64,000 bases of DNA from Cellvibrionaceae bacterium (GCA_024707385.1 JANPZW010000004.1:62001-126000); one strand, 5' to 3'; positions 1-9,568 are shown, counted from the stretch's first letter. Notes: generated by a model not told the origin, from the letters alone. Numbers and translations are program-made.

Positions 1-145
1 AGGAGCAGGCAAAATAGAAATCTCATAGTCGGTCCCATAGTCGTTATTTTTGGAGCGGCACCGCCGATGCGGGCTGCGTTCTGCACCCTCGGTGGAAGCG
101 GCGACTGGGTGCCGCCGCTTTGCCGGATGCTTTTTATCGAGGAGC

Positions 146-1741
146 TTACTTCAGCGCTTCAGAAGTCCGGACACCGTTGATCAAGCGGGGGATGCCCAGC
201 GGATTGTTATTGCGCAGTGCCGGCGGCAATAAGGCTTCCGGATAGTTCTGGTAGCACACCGGGCGCAGGAAACGCAGGATTGCATTGGTCCCGACCGATG
301 TAAAGCGGCGGTCGGAGGTGGCGGGGAAGGGGCCGCCGTGGACCATCGAGTGACACACCTCAACGCCAGTGGGGAAGCCGTTTACGACGACCCGGCCGGC
401 AGTTTCCGCCAATTGATCCAGCAGCTCGCCATACTCTGCCAATTCGTCGGTGATGCATTGCACGGTCGCGGTGAGCTGGCCGGGCAGGCGGCGCGCAACT
501 TTCAGCATCTCCTCCCGATCGCGGCATTTGATGATCACCGACGCGGGGCCGAAGGTTTCCTCCATCAGCTCCGGGTGTTCGAGTATGGTCTGCGCACTAG
601 TGGTGAACAGAGTCACCTGGGCGAAATAGCCGTCCACATCGTGCAGGGGTTTGCCCTGCGCCACCACTTCGAGGCCAGCGTCGCTGGAGCGGCTGGACAT
701 GGAGCGCTGGAAGGTCTGGCAGATGCGGTCGTTCAGCATGACCGGCGCCGGAATCTCTTCGACCAGCTTTTTCGCGGTGGCGATAAATGCCTGCAGTGGC
801 TCGCCGTCCACTGCGATCAACAGGCCGGGCTTCACACAGAACTGGCCGGATCCCAAGGTGAAGGAACCGACAAAGCCCTGTGCGATGTTCGCGCCATTTT
901 GCTGCAGCGCCTGCGGTAGGAGGAAAATCGGGTTGCTGCTGCCCATTTCGGCGAACACCGGGATCGGGTCCGGCCGCTCGTTGGCGAGCGCCATCAGTGC
1001 GGTGCCTCCGGCGAAGGAGCCGGTGAAGCCCACTGCGCGCACGGCGGGCGCTTTCACCAGCAACGCACCCACGGTATGGCCTTCATCGATCAGATAGGAG
1101 AACACGCCGCGCGGCAGATCCGCCTGGGTAACAGCTTTGGCGATGGCCTGGGCAACCAGCTCGCTGGTGCCTGGGTGAGACGGATGGCCTTTGACGATGA
1201 CCGGGCAGCCCGCCGCCAGCGCAGAGGCGGTGTCGCCGCCAGCCACAGAAAAGGCGAGGGGGAAATTGCTCGCGCCGAACACCACCACCGGGCCTATGGG
1301 CTGATTCAGGTGGCGCAGGTCGGGGCGCGGAAACGGTTGGCGCTCGGGCAGGGCGGTGTCGATGCGGGCGTCCAGGTGTGCGCCCGTCTCGATATAGTCC
1401 GCGAACATGCGCAGCTGGCCGCAGGTGCGCCCGCGCTCCATTTCGGCGCGGCCCCTGGGATAGCCGGTTTCCGCCGAGAGTCGCTCCAGCAGTTCATCGC
1501 CGAGCGCCATGATCTGCTCGGCGCAGTTGCGTAGAAACGCCGCGCGGATGCTGGGGGATGTGTGTCTGAATTTTTTGCTGGCGGCCTCTGCCATGCGCAC
1601 TGCCGCTTCCACCTGACGGCTGGACGCTGTCGAAATGGCTGGTTGCAGCTTCTGTCCGTTTTGCGGATTTGCTCCGTGGAAGCTCCCGGCTTCGCCCTGA
1701 GTCCACTCTCCGCCGATCAATTGTTTGCCGGTAATCGTCAT
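146..1741 (-). CDS. Alpha-ketoglutaric semialdehyde (2,5-dioxovalerate) dehydrogenase
   Basis: An aldehyde dehydrogenase of 531 residues that would oxidise 2,5-dioxopentanoate to 2-oxoglutarate, the last step of non-phosphorylative pentose oxidation. Visible family features are the cofactor-site segment FGASNFPLAFS, the glycine motif GFTGSFAGG, the glutamate segment EMGSSNP, and the catalytic cysteine in GSGQFCVKPG near residue 300. I chose the ATG at 1741, preceded by GAGG, over a longer in-frame start at 1777 that adds 12 non-conserved residues and would run into the SDR gene. It is third in a minus-strand operon after the dehydratase and SDR genes, 16 bases behind the SDR stop. The ALDH family call is firm. 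Substrate is inferred from similarity to the KGSADH class and from the neighbours. Confidence 0.9.
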   Translation of the reverse strand: MTITGKQLIGGEWTQGEAGSFHGANPQNGQKLQPAISTASSRQVEAAVRMAEAASKKFRHTSPSIRAAFLRNCAEQIMALGDELLERLSAETGYPRGRAEMERGRTCGQLRMFADYIETGAHLDARIDTALPERQPFPRPDLRHLNQPIGPVVVFGASNFPLAFSVAGGDTASALAAGCPVIVKGHPSHPGTSELVAQAIAKAVTQADLPRGVFSYLIDEGHTVGALLVKAPAVRAVGFTGSFAGGTALMALANERPDPIPVFAEMGSSNPIFLLPQALQQNGANIAQGFVGSFTLGSGQFCVKPGLLIAVDGEPLQAFIATAKKLVEEIPAPVMLNDRICQTFQRSMSSRSSDAGLEVVAQGKPLHDVDGYFAQVTLFTTSAQTILEHPELMEETFGPASVIIKCRDREEMLKVARRLPGQLTATVQCITDELAEYGELLDQLAETAGRVVVNGFPTGVEVCHSMVHGGPFPATSDRRFTSVGTNAILRFLRPVCYQNYPEALLPPALRNNNPLGIPRLINGVRTSEALK

Positions 1742-1757
1742 ACTCGCCTCAATTCGG

Positions 1758-2536
1758 TTAGATCCATCCACCGTCAACTATGAAATTTTGTGCGGTGCAC
1801 ATTTTGCTGTCGTCAGATGCCAGGAAAAGCGCCATAGCGCATATGTCATCGGGCATCAGTGGGGTTTTCAGGCATTGGCTGCGCTGAATGTCCTTCAAAG
1901 TGTCTTCGTTGACCCAATCGCGCAATTGCCGTTCGGTCATAACCCATCCGGGGATTAGGGTGTTGATGCGGATGTTGTCCTGTCCTAGGTCGCGCGCCAA
2001 ACCGCGGGTCATTCCCTCCAGCGCCGCTTTGGCAGTGGTGTAGCCGGTCATATTGCCCTGGCATTCGTACCAGCTCATGGAGCCGAAATTGATAATGGAA
2101 CCGCCTCCGGCTGCCTTCATGCCCGGATACACCGCCTGGATGGCGAAAAAGGCGTGGCGCAGATTCACGTTGATGCGGCTGTTCCAGTAATTTTCATCAA
2201 TGGTGCGAAAATCGTGGCGGGTATCGCTGGCGGCGTTATTGAGCAGGGCGGTCACTGGCCCGAATTGCTCAATCACTGCCTTCAGCACATTCTGCAGATC
2301 TTCCGTGCGGGTGAGATCGCAGGGAAAAAATGCGGCGCGTTGGCGCCGGGGATTTCGCCAATTCTGCGTATCAGCAGAGCGGCTTCGTCCGCCAATATGT
2401 CAACGAATGCCACATGCGCACCCTGCCGGCAAAATGCCTCCACCAGCGCGGCGCCAATACCAGTGGCGCCTCCGCTGATGAACACCACTTTATTTTTCAG
2501 GCTGGGATATTGATTGCTGAGGGTCATGGTTGACAT
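1758..2536 (-). CDS. SDR sugar 1-dehydrogenase, XylB-like (frameshifted)
   Basis: A short-chain dehydrogenase, read in two frames joined at the run at 2322-2330. One extra A in that run restores a 259-residue protein. The N-terminal part has the nucleotide-binding motif GGATGIG after YPSLKNK. The rest has LNNAA, the catalytic serine in FGSMSW, YTTAK (the Tyr-x3-Lys pair) and a C-terminal VDGGWI. The pattern YPSLK, INVNLRH and INFGSMSW resembles the Caulobacter XylB-type pentose 1-dehydrogenases as I remember them. With the adjacent dehydratase and arabinofuranosidases, L-arabinose to L-arabinonolactone is the likeliest reaction; D-xylose or D-galactose are alternatives. The start could be 2536 or 2527. 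It begins within a few bases of the dehydratase stop. Confidence 0.8.
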
Positions 2537-2540
2537 CTCA

Positions 2541-4274
2541 TCAGTGGGAGTGAGCTGGTACATCGGCGCCGCGACAGCCGACGAGGAAGTCGAAATCGCA
2601 ACCCTCATCCGCCTGCAACACGTGCTTGCGATAGAGCTCGAGATAGCCGCCGGTTTTAATAAACGGTTGCTGCTTTTTCAGCTCTTCGATGCGCGACGCA
2701 ATTTCCTCGTCGCTCACTTCCAGATGCAGCACACCATTTTCCGCGTCCAGAGAAATCATGTCGCCGTTTTGCACTGCAGCGAGCGGACCGAATTCCATCG
2801 CTTCCGGAGCCACATGCAGTACCACTGTGCCGAATGCCGTACCGCTCATGCGTGCGTCGGAAATGCGCACCATATCCTTGACGCCTTTTTTGAGAATTTT
2901 CGCCGGCAGGCCCATATTGCCCACCTCGGCCATACCCGGATATCCCTTGGGACCGCAATTTTTCATCACCATGATGCAGGTTTCGTCGATATCCAAAGCT
3001 TCGTCGTCAACGCGCGCCTTGTAATCGTCAAAATTATTGAACACTACGGCGCGGCCGCGATGTTTCATTAAATGCGGACTGGCGGCGGAGGGTTTCAGCA
3101 CTGCGCCGCGCGGAGCGAGATTGCCGCGCAAAATACAGATGCCGCCATTTTTAATCAGCGGATTTTCCACTGTGCGGATAACGTCATCGTTATGACAGGC
3201 TGCGGTTTCGACATTTTCCCAAATGCTGCGGCCGTTCGCGGTAAGCGCATTTTTTTCCAGCAGTCCCTGTTCGCCCAGGCGGCGCAATACCGCTGGCAGC
3301 CCGCCCGAATAATAAAACTCCTCCATCAAATATTTGCCTGACGGCAAAAGATTGACGAGAGTGGGGACGTTTTTGCCGTAGGTCTGCCAGTCGTCAAGAT
3401 TTAGGCTTACGCCAATACGCTGCGCAATCGCCTTCAGGTGGATAACGGCGTTGGTGGAGCCGCCGATAGCGGCGTTGGTGCGGATGGCATTAATAAATGC
3501 CTCTCGGGTGAGAATTTTGCTCAGACGCAAATCCTCTTCGACCATGTCCACAATTCGCATGCCGGAAAGATGGGCCAGGACGTAACGGCGGGAATCCACT
3601 GCGGGAATGGCAGCATTGTGCGGCAGGGAGGTGCCGAGGGATTCCGCCATACAGGCCATGGTGGACGCGGTGCCCATAGTGTTGCAGCTGCCAGCGGAGC
3701 GGGACATGCTGCTTTCGGCACTGAGAAATTCATTCAGGGAAATTTCGCCGGTTTTCAGCTTTTCATGCATTTGCCAGACGAGCGTACCGGATCCAACGTC
3801 TTTTCCGTGATGTTTGCCGTTGAGCATAGGTCCGCCGGAGACTACTATGGCCGGAACATCACAGCTTGCCGCGCCCATCAGCAGAGCCGGCGTGGTTTTA
3901 TCACACCCGACCAGCAGGACCACGCCGTCGATCGGGTTGCCGCGAATGGCTTCTTCCACATCCATGGAAGCCAGATTGCGGGTGAGCATGGCGGTGGGGC
4001 GAAGATTGGATTCACCATTGGAGAAAACCGGAAATTCCACCGGCAGGCCGCCTGCTTCGTAGACACCTTGTTTGACACGCTCCGCGATTTCGCGCAGATG
4101 TGCGTTACACGGAGTCAATTCGGACCAGGTGTTGCAAATACCGATAATCGGCTTGCCGGCAAATTGGTGTTCTGGAATTCCTTGGTTTTTCATCCAGCTT
4201 CGATACATGAAGCCATTTTTATCGTTGGTCCCAAACCATTGGGCCGACCTTAAATTGCGTTTGGATTTGCTCAT
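2541..4274 (-). CDS. IlvD/Edd-family sugar-acid dehydratase (probable L-arabinonate dehydratase)
   Basis: A 577-residue member of the IlvD/Edd family of iron-sulfur dehydratases. Three conserved cysteine segments that hold the cluster are visible: GICNTWSELTPCNAH, GCDKTTP and SCNTMGTAST. Others are GGSTNAVIHL and DARMSGTAFGTV. Length matches pentonate dehydratases of this family; the biosynthetic IlvD has a different context. It would convert L-arabinonate to 2-keto-3-deoxy-L-arabinonate in the cytoplasm. It is first in the minus-strand operon with the SDR and the semialdehyde dehydrogenase, and diverges from the GntR regulator across a 117-base gap that holds an operator-like palindrome. L-arabinonate rather than D-xylonate is inferred from the neighbouring arabinofuranosidases. 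Confidence 0.88.
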   Translation of the reverse strand: MSKSKRNLRSAQWFGTNDKNGFMYRSWMKNQGIPEHQFAGKPIIGICNTWSELTPCNAHLREIAERVKQGVYEAGGLPVEFPVFSNGESNLRPTAMLTRNLASMDVEEAIRGNPIDGVVLLVGCDKTTPALLMGAASCDVPAIVVSGGPMLNGKHHGKDVGSGTLVWQMHEKLKTGEISLNEFLSAESSMSRSAGSCNTMGTASTMACMAESLGTSLPHNAAIPAVDSRRYVLAHLSGMRIVDMVEEDLRLSKILTREAFINAIRTNAAIGGSTNAVIHLKAIAQRIGVSLNLDDWQTYGKNVPTLVNLLPSGKYLMEEFYYSGGLPAVLRRLGEQGLLEKNALTANGRSIWENVETAACHNDDVIRTVENPLIKNGGICILRGNLAPRGAVLKPSAASPHLMKHRGRAVVFNNFDDYKARVDDEALDIDETCIMVMKNCGPKGYPGMAEVGNMGLPAKILKKGVKDMVRISDARMSGTAFGTVVLHVAPEAMEFGPLAAVQNGDMISLDAENGVLHLEVSDEEIASRIEELKKQQPFIKTGGYLELYRKHVLQADEGCDFDFLVGCRGADVPAHSH

Positions 4275-4341
4275 GAAAAATGAATCTTATGTATGTTGGG
4301 TGCGCCTGGCCGTGACTGGCTTGGGAGAGTTTTTGTTTGCA

Positions 4342-4354
4342 ATCATCATATGAT
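4342..4354. promoter_or_regulatory. Operator-like palindrome ATCAT-CAT-ATGAT
   Basis: A perfect 5-bp inverted repeat with a 3-bp spacer between the divergent dehydratase (start 4274) and GntR regulator (start 4392). FadR-type GntR proteins usually bind short inverted repeats around a 3-bp centre, so this is a plausible autoregulatory site. Similar sites occur at 7904, 12388 and 17180. Confidence 0.6.
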
Positions 4355-4391
4355 ATAGTCCGCTAACCTTCGAGATCAAGCCGTCACACTT

Positions 4392-5099
4392 ATGCAGATC
4401 AGACAATTTCAGCCAAAAAATTTAAATGCTCAGACCGTCGAGCGTTTGGGGCGCCGGATCGTTCAAGGGCATTACAAACAAGGCCAACAACTCCCGATCG
4501 AGCCGGAATTGTGTGCCGAATTTGGCGTGAGCCGCCCGATTGTCCGGGAGGCGACCAAAATTCTGATTGCCAAGGGCTTGCTGAATTCCAAGCCCAAGGT
4601 TGGCACTATAGTGCAGAGTAAGGATCGTTGGAATTTACTTGATCCCGATGTGCTGAATTGGGTGACTCAGTCCCTGCCAGCAAACGAATTTCTCGATATG
4701 TTGTTTGAGGCTCGCTTAGCGATTGAGCCGAGCGCCGCAGCATTGGCCGCAGAGAAGGCCACAGCTGAGGATATCGCGAAGATTGCCGCAGCCTATGAAG
4801 ACATGGCCGCAGCGCCCACCATTACGGATTCCATTGAACCGGATGTGAGATTTCACCAGGCGATATTGGATGCGACCCATAATGATGTCATCCGATATAT
4901 CGGTCATACCCTTCACAATGCGCTGGCGATTTCCATCAGCCTCACGTCCTGGCACGAGGAAATTCACGCAACTTCACTGTCGCGCCATGAGGCTGTGTAT
5001 CGAGCCATTGCAGCAAAAAGCCCCGCCAAAGCAGATAAAGCAGTGCGCACTCTGCTGAAGGATTCCCGCCAGGATTTTGATAAAAAGTCTCCACGTTAA
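4392..5099 (+). CDS. FadR-subfamily GntR transcriptional regulator
   Basis: A 235-residue regulator. An N-terminal winged helix-turn-helix (about residues 10-75) shows QGQQLPIEPELCAEFGVSR followed by IVREATKILIAKGLL. A C-terminal FCD ligand-binding domain (about 95-225) carries histidines in VRFHQAILDATHN and SRHEAVYRAI, consistent with the usual metal/ligand pocket. It diverges from the dehydratase operon and heads the plus-strand run with the AraD1-type gene, whose restored start overlaps its TAA stop as TAATG. It probably senses a pentonate or keto-deoxy acid and represses the regulon through the ATCAT-N3-ATGAT sites. The effector is inference. Confidence 0.88.
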   Translation: MQIRQFQPKNLNAQTVERLGRRIVQGHYKQGQQLPIEPELCAEFGVSRPIVREATKILIAKGLLNSKPKVGTIVQSKDRWNLLDPDVLNWVTQSLPANEFLDMLFEARLAIEPSAAALAAEKATAEDIAKIAAAYEDMAAAPTITDSIEPDVRFHQAILDATHNDVIRYIGHTLHNALAISISLTSWHEEIHATSLSRHEAVYRAIAAKSPAKADKAVRTLLKDSRQDFDKKSPR

Positions 5100-6108
5100 T
5101 GAAAAAAATATTCTTCAATACAGCGGCGCCAATGGCGAGCTTTGCGTTGGTCTCGTGCGTAATGCCGAGCAAATTGAAACCTTATCCTGGAAGGGCGGCG
5201 TTTATGCGCTGGCAAAAGAAGCCATCGTCCGCGGCTGTGGATTGGCGGCGCTGGCGGAGCAATTTGTTACCGGAGAAATACTGAGTTACGACGCAGTGGA
5301 AAAAGAAGGGCGCCTTCTGCCTCCGATAACTCACCCTGATCCCGCGCATATGCTTGTTGCTGGAACCGGCCTGACCCATCTTGGCAGTGCCGACACCCGC
5401 GCCAGCATGCACGCTAAAATCGCCGCGGCTGACGACGCTCAGATGACCGACTCCATGCGCATGTTCCGCATGGGGTTGGAGGGTGGAAAACCTGCTCCGG
5501 GAAATGCCGGTGTGCAACCGGAATGGTTTTACAAAGGCGACGGCAGCATTGTGGTTGCGCCAGGTCATGATGTGGAGTCGCCGGATTTCGCTTTGGATCT
5601 CGGTGACGAAGTGGAAGTTGTGGGAATTTATATTATTTCTGACGACGGTACTCCGTTCAGGCTGGGCTTTTCGATCGGCAATGAATTTTCCGACCATAAA
5701 ACGGAAAAAATCAATTACCTCTATTTGGCGCACAGCAAGTTGCGTCCCTGCTCGCTGGGGCCGGAGTTGGCTCTGGGTGAGCTTCCTTCCAATATTAAAG
5801 GTACGTCAAAAATCATTCGCGAAAACCAGGTCCTGTGGCAGAAGGATTTTGTCAGCGGTGAAGATAATATGACGCACACCATCGCCAACCTCGAATACCA
5901 TCACTTCAAATACAATGGATTTTTGCGCCCAGGTGATGTCCATATCCATTTTTTCGGCACCAGTACATTGAGTTTCGCCGATGCCGTAGAGGCGCGCGAA
6001 GGTGATGTGTTTGTTGTGGAAAGTCCGTGGTTTGGTAGGCCGCTACGCAACACTTATAGAAAAATAAAAGCGGAATTTGCATCCTCAGGAAAAGTCGTCG
6101 CGCTCTGA
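5099..6108 (+). CDS. AraD1-type FAH-family protein, probable 2-keto-3-deoxypentonate dehydratase
   Basis: A fumarylacetoacetate hydrolase-fold protein of the AraD1/GguC type. It probably dehydrates 2-keto-3-deoxy-L-arabinonate to 2,5-dioxopentanoate, linking the dehydratase and the semialdehyde dehydrogenase. Visible segments are GTGLTHLGSADTRASM, GDEVEVVGIY, IGNEFSDH and FFGTSTLSF. As read, only a TTG at 5077 opens the frame. Adding one A to the seven-A run at 5102-5108 gives an ATG at 5099 that overlaps the GntR stop and encodes M-K-K-N-I-L-Q-Y, which fits the usual LVQY-like family start. The restored length is 336 residues. A XylX-like role in D-xylose oxidation is the main alternative. 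Confidence 0.82.
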
Positions 6109-6168
6109 AATCCGTCTACACTAAACGAACGCAAAAATAATTTTTCCACCAACACCATGAGGTGATTA

Positions 6169-7729
6169 ATGCTTGGTCCCATCATCAAGTCGGTTGGTCG
6201 TGCCGTTATTATTGGTTCGGCGGTATGTTCAGCCTGGGTATTTGCCGACGTATCGGTAACGATCCAATCGGAAAAGCCCGGCGCTACTATTAATAAGAAT
6301 ATCTACGGGCAATTTGCCGAGCACTTAGGACGAGGCATATACGAAGGTATCTGGGTAGGTCCCGATTCAAAAATCCCCAACACCCGCGGATTTCGCAATG
6401 ACGTGATCACCGCGCTGAAAGATCTGAAGGTGCCTCTGATCCGCTGGCCCGGCGGCTGCTTTGCTGATGAATACCATTGGCGCAATGGTATTGGTCCGCG
6501 TAAAAACAGACCCGTCACTGTAAATGCCTCGTGGGGCAATGTGACGGACGATAATTCCTTTGGCACCCATGAATTTTTTGAGCTGGCGGAAATGCTTGGC
6601 TCGGATGTCTATATCAACGGAAATCTCGGAACAGGTACGCCGCAGGAAATGGCGGAGTGGCTGGAATATATGACATCGCCCAGCCAGTCGACACTGGCGA
6701 ATCTGCGCCGAAAAAAATGGCCGTAAAGAGCCTTGGAAAGTGCACTTTTTTGCTGTCGGCAATGAGACCTGGGGCTGCGGCGGCAATATGACGCCGGAGT
6801 ATTACAGCCACCTCTACAAGCACTATGCGACTTTTCTGAAAACACCAGCAGATAACCGGCCGGAATTGATCGCCAGCGGCGGTTATGAGCATCTCACTGA
6901 ATGGACTGAAACCTTGATGAAAAATGTGCAGCCGAACTTCAGTCTGCGCATGGATGGGATCGGTCACCACTACTACACGCTGCCGCGTTCCGACTGGACC
7001 GTTAAAGGAGTTGCCACAGGCTTTCCCGAAACCGAATGGCTGTCGACATTTGCCAACACCATCAAAATTGAGGACTTCATAAAGAGCAACACCGCCATCA
7101 TGGATCAGTATGATCCAGAGAAGAAAGTGGGCTTTTATGTTGATGAGTGGGGCACTTGGTACGATGCGGAAAAAGGTGATAACCCGGCCTTTTTGTATCA
7201 GCAAAATACATTGCGCGACGCCTTGTTGGCCGGTCTGAATTTCAATATTTTCCACAAGTATGCGGATCGCGTGCGCATGACCAATATTGCGCAAATGGTG
7301 AACGTGCTGCAGGCGATGATTTTGACCGACAAGGAAAAAATGCTGCTGACGCCGACCTATCACGCATTCCATATGTATATTCCGTTCCAGCAGGCGACCT
7401 ATCTACCGGCGGAAATCGCAGGCAATCCAAGCTATGGAATTGGGGCTACGGCTATTCCGCAGGTCAGTGTGTCGGCCGCGAAAGCAGTGGACGGGCGAAT
7501 TATGCTGGCGCTGATTAATGTGCATCCAAACAAGGCCGTGGATATCGCCATAAATGGGCAGTGGAAGCAGGCTGAAGGCCAGATTTTGACGGCTGACAAA
7601 ATGGATTCCCGCAATACTTTCGCAGAGAAAAATGTTGTTGCCCCCAAGCCATTCAAAGCGGGACAAAATGGCAAGGGTCTGACCGTCGCAATGCCGGCCA
7701 AATCCATGGTGGTTTTAGAACTGAAATAA
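6169..7729 (+). CDS. GH51 alpha-L-arabinofuranosidase, secreted (frameshifted)
   Basis: A GH51 enzyme that removes terminal L-arabinofuranosyl groups from arabinan, arabinoxylan or their oligosaccharides. A signal peptide of about 26 residues ends in VFA. The conserved segments IYGQFAEHLGRGIYEG and RWPGGCFADEYHW follow. The acid/base Glu is in GNETWGCGG (about residue 199) and the nucleophile Glu in VDEWGTW (about 326). The frame breaks in the seven-A run at 6711-6717; removing one A restores N-L-R-R-K-N-G-R-K-E-P-W and a 519-residue protein. GAGGTG lies six bases before the ATG. It follows the AraD1-type gene by 60 bases with no terminator between, so it is probably co-transcribed with the catabolic genes. 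A hairpin follows at 7741. Confidence 0.92.
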
Positions 7730-7740
7730 ATCCTATATCA

Positions 7741-7765
7741 CAAGGGCCAAATGGACTGGCCCTTG
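7741..7765 (+). terminator. Hairpin after GH51 gene
   Basis: A perfect 9-bp stem, CAAGGGCCA with TGGCCCTTG, starts 11 bases after the GH51 stop. The U-tract is poor, so termination may be imperfect. Confidence 0.55.
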
Positions 7766-7903
7766 CCTGCTTAAGTCCTGCTTTGTCCGAATGTTTGGCC
7801 TTCTCTTAAAAATATCCGCACACAGTGCGCGCCTTCACGAAATCAGTGTGATCTTGGGTTTGTTCGAGCCAAAAGGTTCTTTAGGTTTTTTGGCAATCGT
7901 TAT

Positions 7904-7916
7904 ATCATCATATGAA
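7904..7916. promoter_or_regulatory. Operator-like site ATCAT-CAT-ATGAA
   Basis: Matches the 4342 palindrome at 12 of 13 positions, including the CAT spacer. It lies 452 bases before the esterase ATG, so it would act on a promoter with a long leader or on a small RNA gene. Confidence 0.5.
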
Positions 7917-8113
7917 CATACTTTCATGGTGTCGTGACTGAGCCATGGGCAGGAAGCCGACGCTGTACTAGTGCATCGCAAGTCGAAAGAAGCGTAGCGG
8001 GGCGAACTTCCAAGCGGGCATTCAAATAAAAAAGCAAATGTCGCAAACGGGATTGTTGTCGGGAAAAGTTTCATTGTTGTTCTAGTTTTTCAATTGGTGC
8101 GCTGTAACCTTAA

Positions 8114-8171
8114 GAGGGTCATGTTGGAGGGAGCTCGTCTCCGTCCAACAGTGGTTGGCCCTCGTTTTTTT
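8114..8171 (+). terminator. Nested hairpin with U-tract in the esterase leader
   Basis: An outer GAGGG/CCCTC stem encloses TGTTGGA/TCCAACA and GGAG/CTCC stems. It is followed at once by G and seven Ts. This has the form of an intrinsic terminator although no coding gene ends upstream. Confidence 0.55.
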
Positions 8172-8367
8172 CGCGTTGAGCACTAAATCCGTTGTGACGT
8201 ATCTGTTGCCTTGCCGCTGTTTGTGCTGTCGGCACGAGCTTTAGTTCGTGATAAGAATTTGCTGGTGCCTGCCGGCTTTGTTTTAACGTGTTGTGCATTT
8301 TGCGATGGCGTGAAGTGTGTTTTGCAGATGTAAAAATCATCGTTAAAACGAAAATAAAGGGGGCAAC

Positions 8368-9405
8368 ATGCCAGCGAAAATTAAATCATCATCCGCGCGG
8401 AGTTTGCGCGTATTCATGCTGACCGCCGCGTCGCTAGTCATAGCGGCTTGTGGCGGACAGAATCAGACACCGAGTTCATCCAGTTCTTCATCCAGCAGCA
8501 GTTCATCGTCGAGCTCGTCGTCTTCATCCTCGTCATCATCATCCAGCTCTTCCTCCTCTTCATCATCCAGTTCGTCTTCGAGCTCATCTTCCAGCGGCGC
8601 GATTTGTCAGAATCCGCGACCGGCACTAACGCGCGTCAACTGGTCGCAGCGCGGTTCTCCACTGACCGGCGCGGCTGGGAATGTGATTGTTGAGCATGAT
8701 CAGCAGCGTTTGTCTCGCCATACGATTTATCGTCCGCAAAATTTGCCGGCGGAAAAATTGCCCATCGTTTCCTGGGGGAATGGCGGCTGTGGCGCGAATG
8801 GTTTGAGCTCCGCTGAATTTCTTGCGGAGATCGCCTCCCACGGCTATCTGGTCATTGCCAACGGTGCGCCTAACGGTGGCGGCAGCGACCCCGACAACGG
8901 CTCAACCCACGTCACGGCGATAGATTGGGCAAGCGATGCAAGCGAGGATCCCTGCAGCAATCTTTACAACCGTGTGGATGCGGAAAAAGTTGCCGTGATG
9001 GGTTATTCCTGCGGCGGATTGATGGCCTTGAATGCAGCGGGTGATCCGCGTCTTTCTACCGTGGTAGCGATGAATAGCGGATTGTTGAATCCCAGTCAGA
9101 ACGTTTACGCCCGTATGCACACGCCGGTTGCTTATTTCAATGGTGGATCGGGCGATGTCGCTTATCCGAATGGGCAGCGCGATTATCAATCCATCAATCA
9201 TGTGCCGGTTTATCATGCGAACCTGCCGGTGGGTCATGGTGGTACCTACGGTGATGATAATGGAGGCGAGTTCGCGCGCGTCGGCGTTGCCTGGCTCAAC
9301 TGGCATTTGAAGGGGGATCAGTCCGCGAGAGGTATGGGCATGTTCCTGGGTAATTCCTGCGGCATTTGCAGAACCAACTGGGTGATCGAACATAAGAATT
9401 TTTAA
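8368..9405 (+). CDS. Polyserine-linked esterase lipoprotein (alpha/beta hydrolase)
   Basis: A 345-residue exported lipoprotein. A signal peptide ends in a lipobox with cysteine (SLVIAAC), followed by a polyserine linker of about 40 residues and an alpha/beta-hydrolase domain. The nucleophile serine is in GYSCGG (about residue 214), the oxyanion region may be in WGNGGCGANG, and the catalytic histidine is likely in VGHGG. The fold resembles chlorophyllase/acetyl-esterase-like enzymes. Location beside arabinofuranosidases suggests release of acyl or phenolic esters from arabinoxylan or pectin side chains, which is inference. Four cysteines near the C-terminus and in SEDPCSN may form disulfides. 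A terminator follows at 9423. Family level is firm; substrate is unknown. Confidence 0.75.
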   Translation: MPAKIKSSSARSLRVFMLTAASLVIAACGGQNQTPSSSSSSSSSSSSSSSSSSSSSSSSSSSSSSSSSSSSSSSSSGAICQNPRPALTRVNWSQRGSPLTGAAGNVIVEHDQQRLSRHTIYRPQNLPAEKLPIVSWGNGGCGANGLSSAEFLAEIASHGYLVIANGAPNGGGSDPDNGSTHVTAIDWASDASEDPCSNLYNRVDAEKVAVMGYSCGGLMALNAAGDPRLSTVVAMNSGLLNPSQNVYARMHTPVAYFNGGSGDVAYPNGQRDYQSINHVPVYHANLPVGHGGTYGDDNGGEFARVGVAWLNWHLKGDQSARGMGMFLGNSCGICRTNWVIEHKNF

Positions 9406-9422
9406 CTACTATTCTCTCACCG

Positions 9423-9450
9423 ACAAAGGCGTTTAATCGCCTTTGTTTTT
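9423..9450 (+). terminator. Intrinsic terminator after esterase
   Basis: Stem ACAAAGGCG/CGCCTTTGT with a 6-base loop, followed by Ts, 18 bases after the esterase stop. Confidence 0.85.
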
Positions 9451-9568
9451 CCGCGAGCCCGTCGGCTTTCGAACCGATGGGCATTATTTTTTTAATCTGC
9501 AGCAAAGCGCATCTGGGAACATCCAATTGGCTCCTATATGCGTCAACCCCAGAAATTGGAAATCATCT

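Larger units (their letters stand above)
7766..8367 (+). promoter_or_regulatory. 600-bp non-coding leader of the esterase gene
   Basis: No convincing gene is seen here. The stretch holds the operator-like site at 7904-7916 and a strong hairpin followed by seven Ts at 8114-8171. About 200 bases lie between that hairpin and the esterase ATG. A terminator inside a leader suggests either a small RNA from about 7920 to 8171 or attenuation of the downstream gene. I recognise no known riboswitch class. Confidence 0.4.

Noticed and set aside
55..115. GCGGCACC/GGTGCCGC inverted repeat as a terminator after the semialdehyde dehydrogenase
   Set aside because: The loop is 45 bases and there is no T-tract; pairing may be chance.
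3438..4253. Long plus-strand frame opposite the dehydratase gene
   Set aside because: Antisense shadow of a well-supported IlvD/Edd gene with low-complexity translation.
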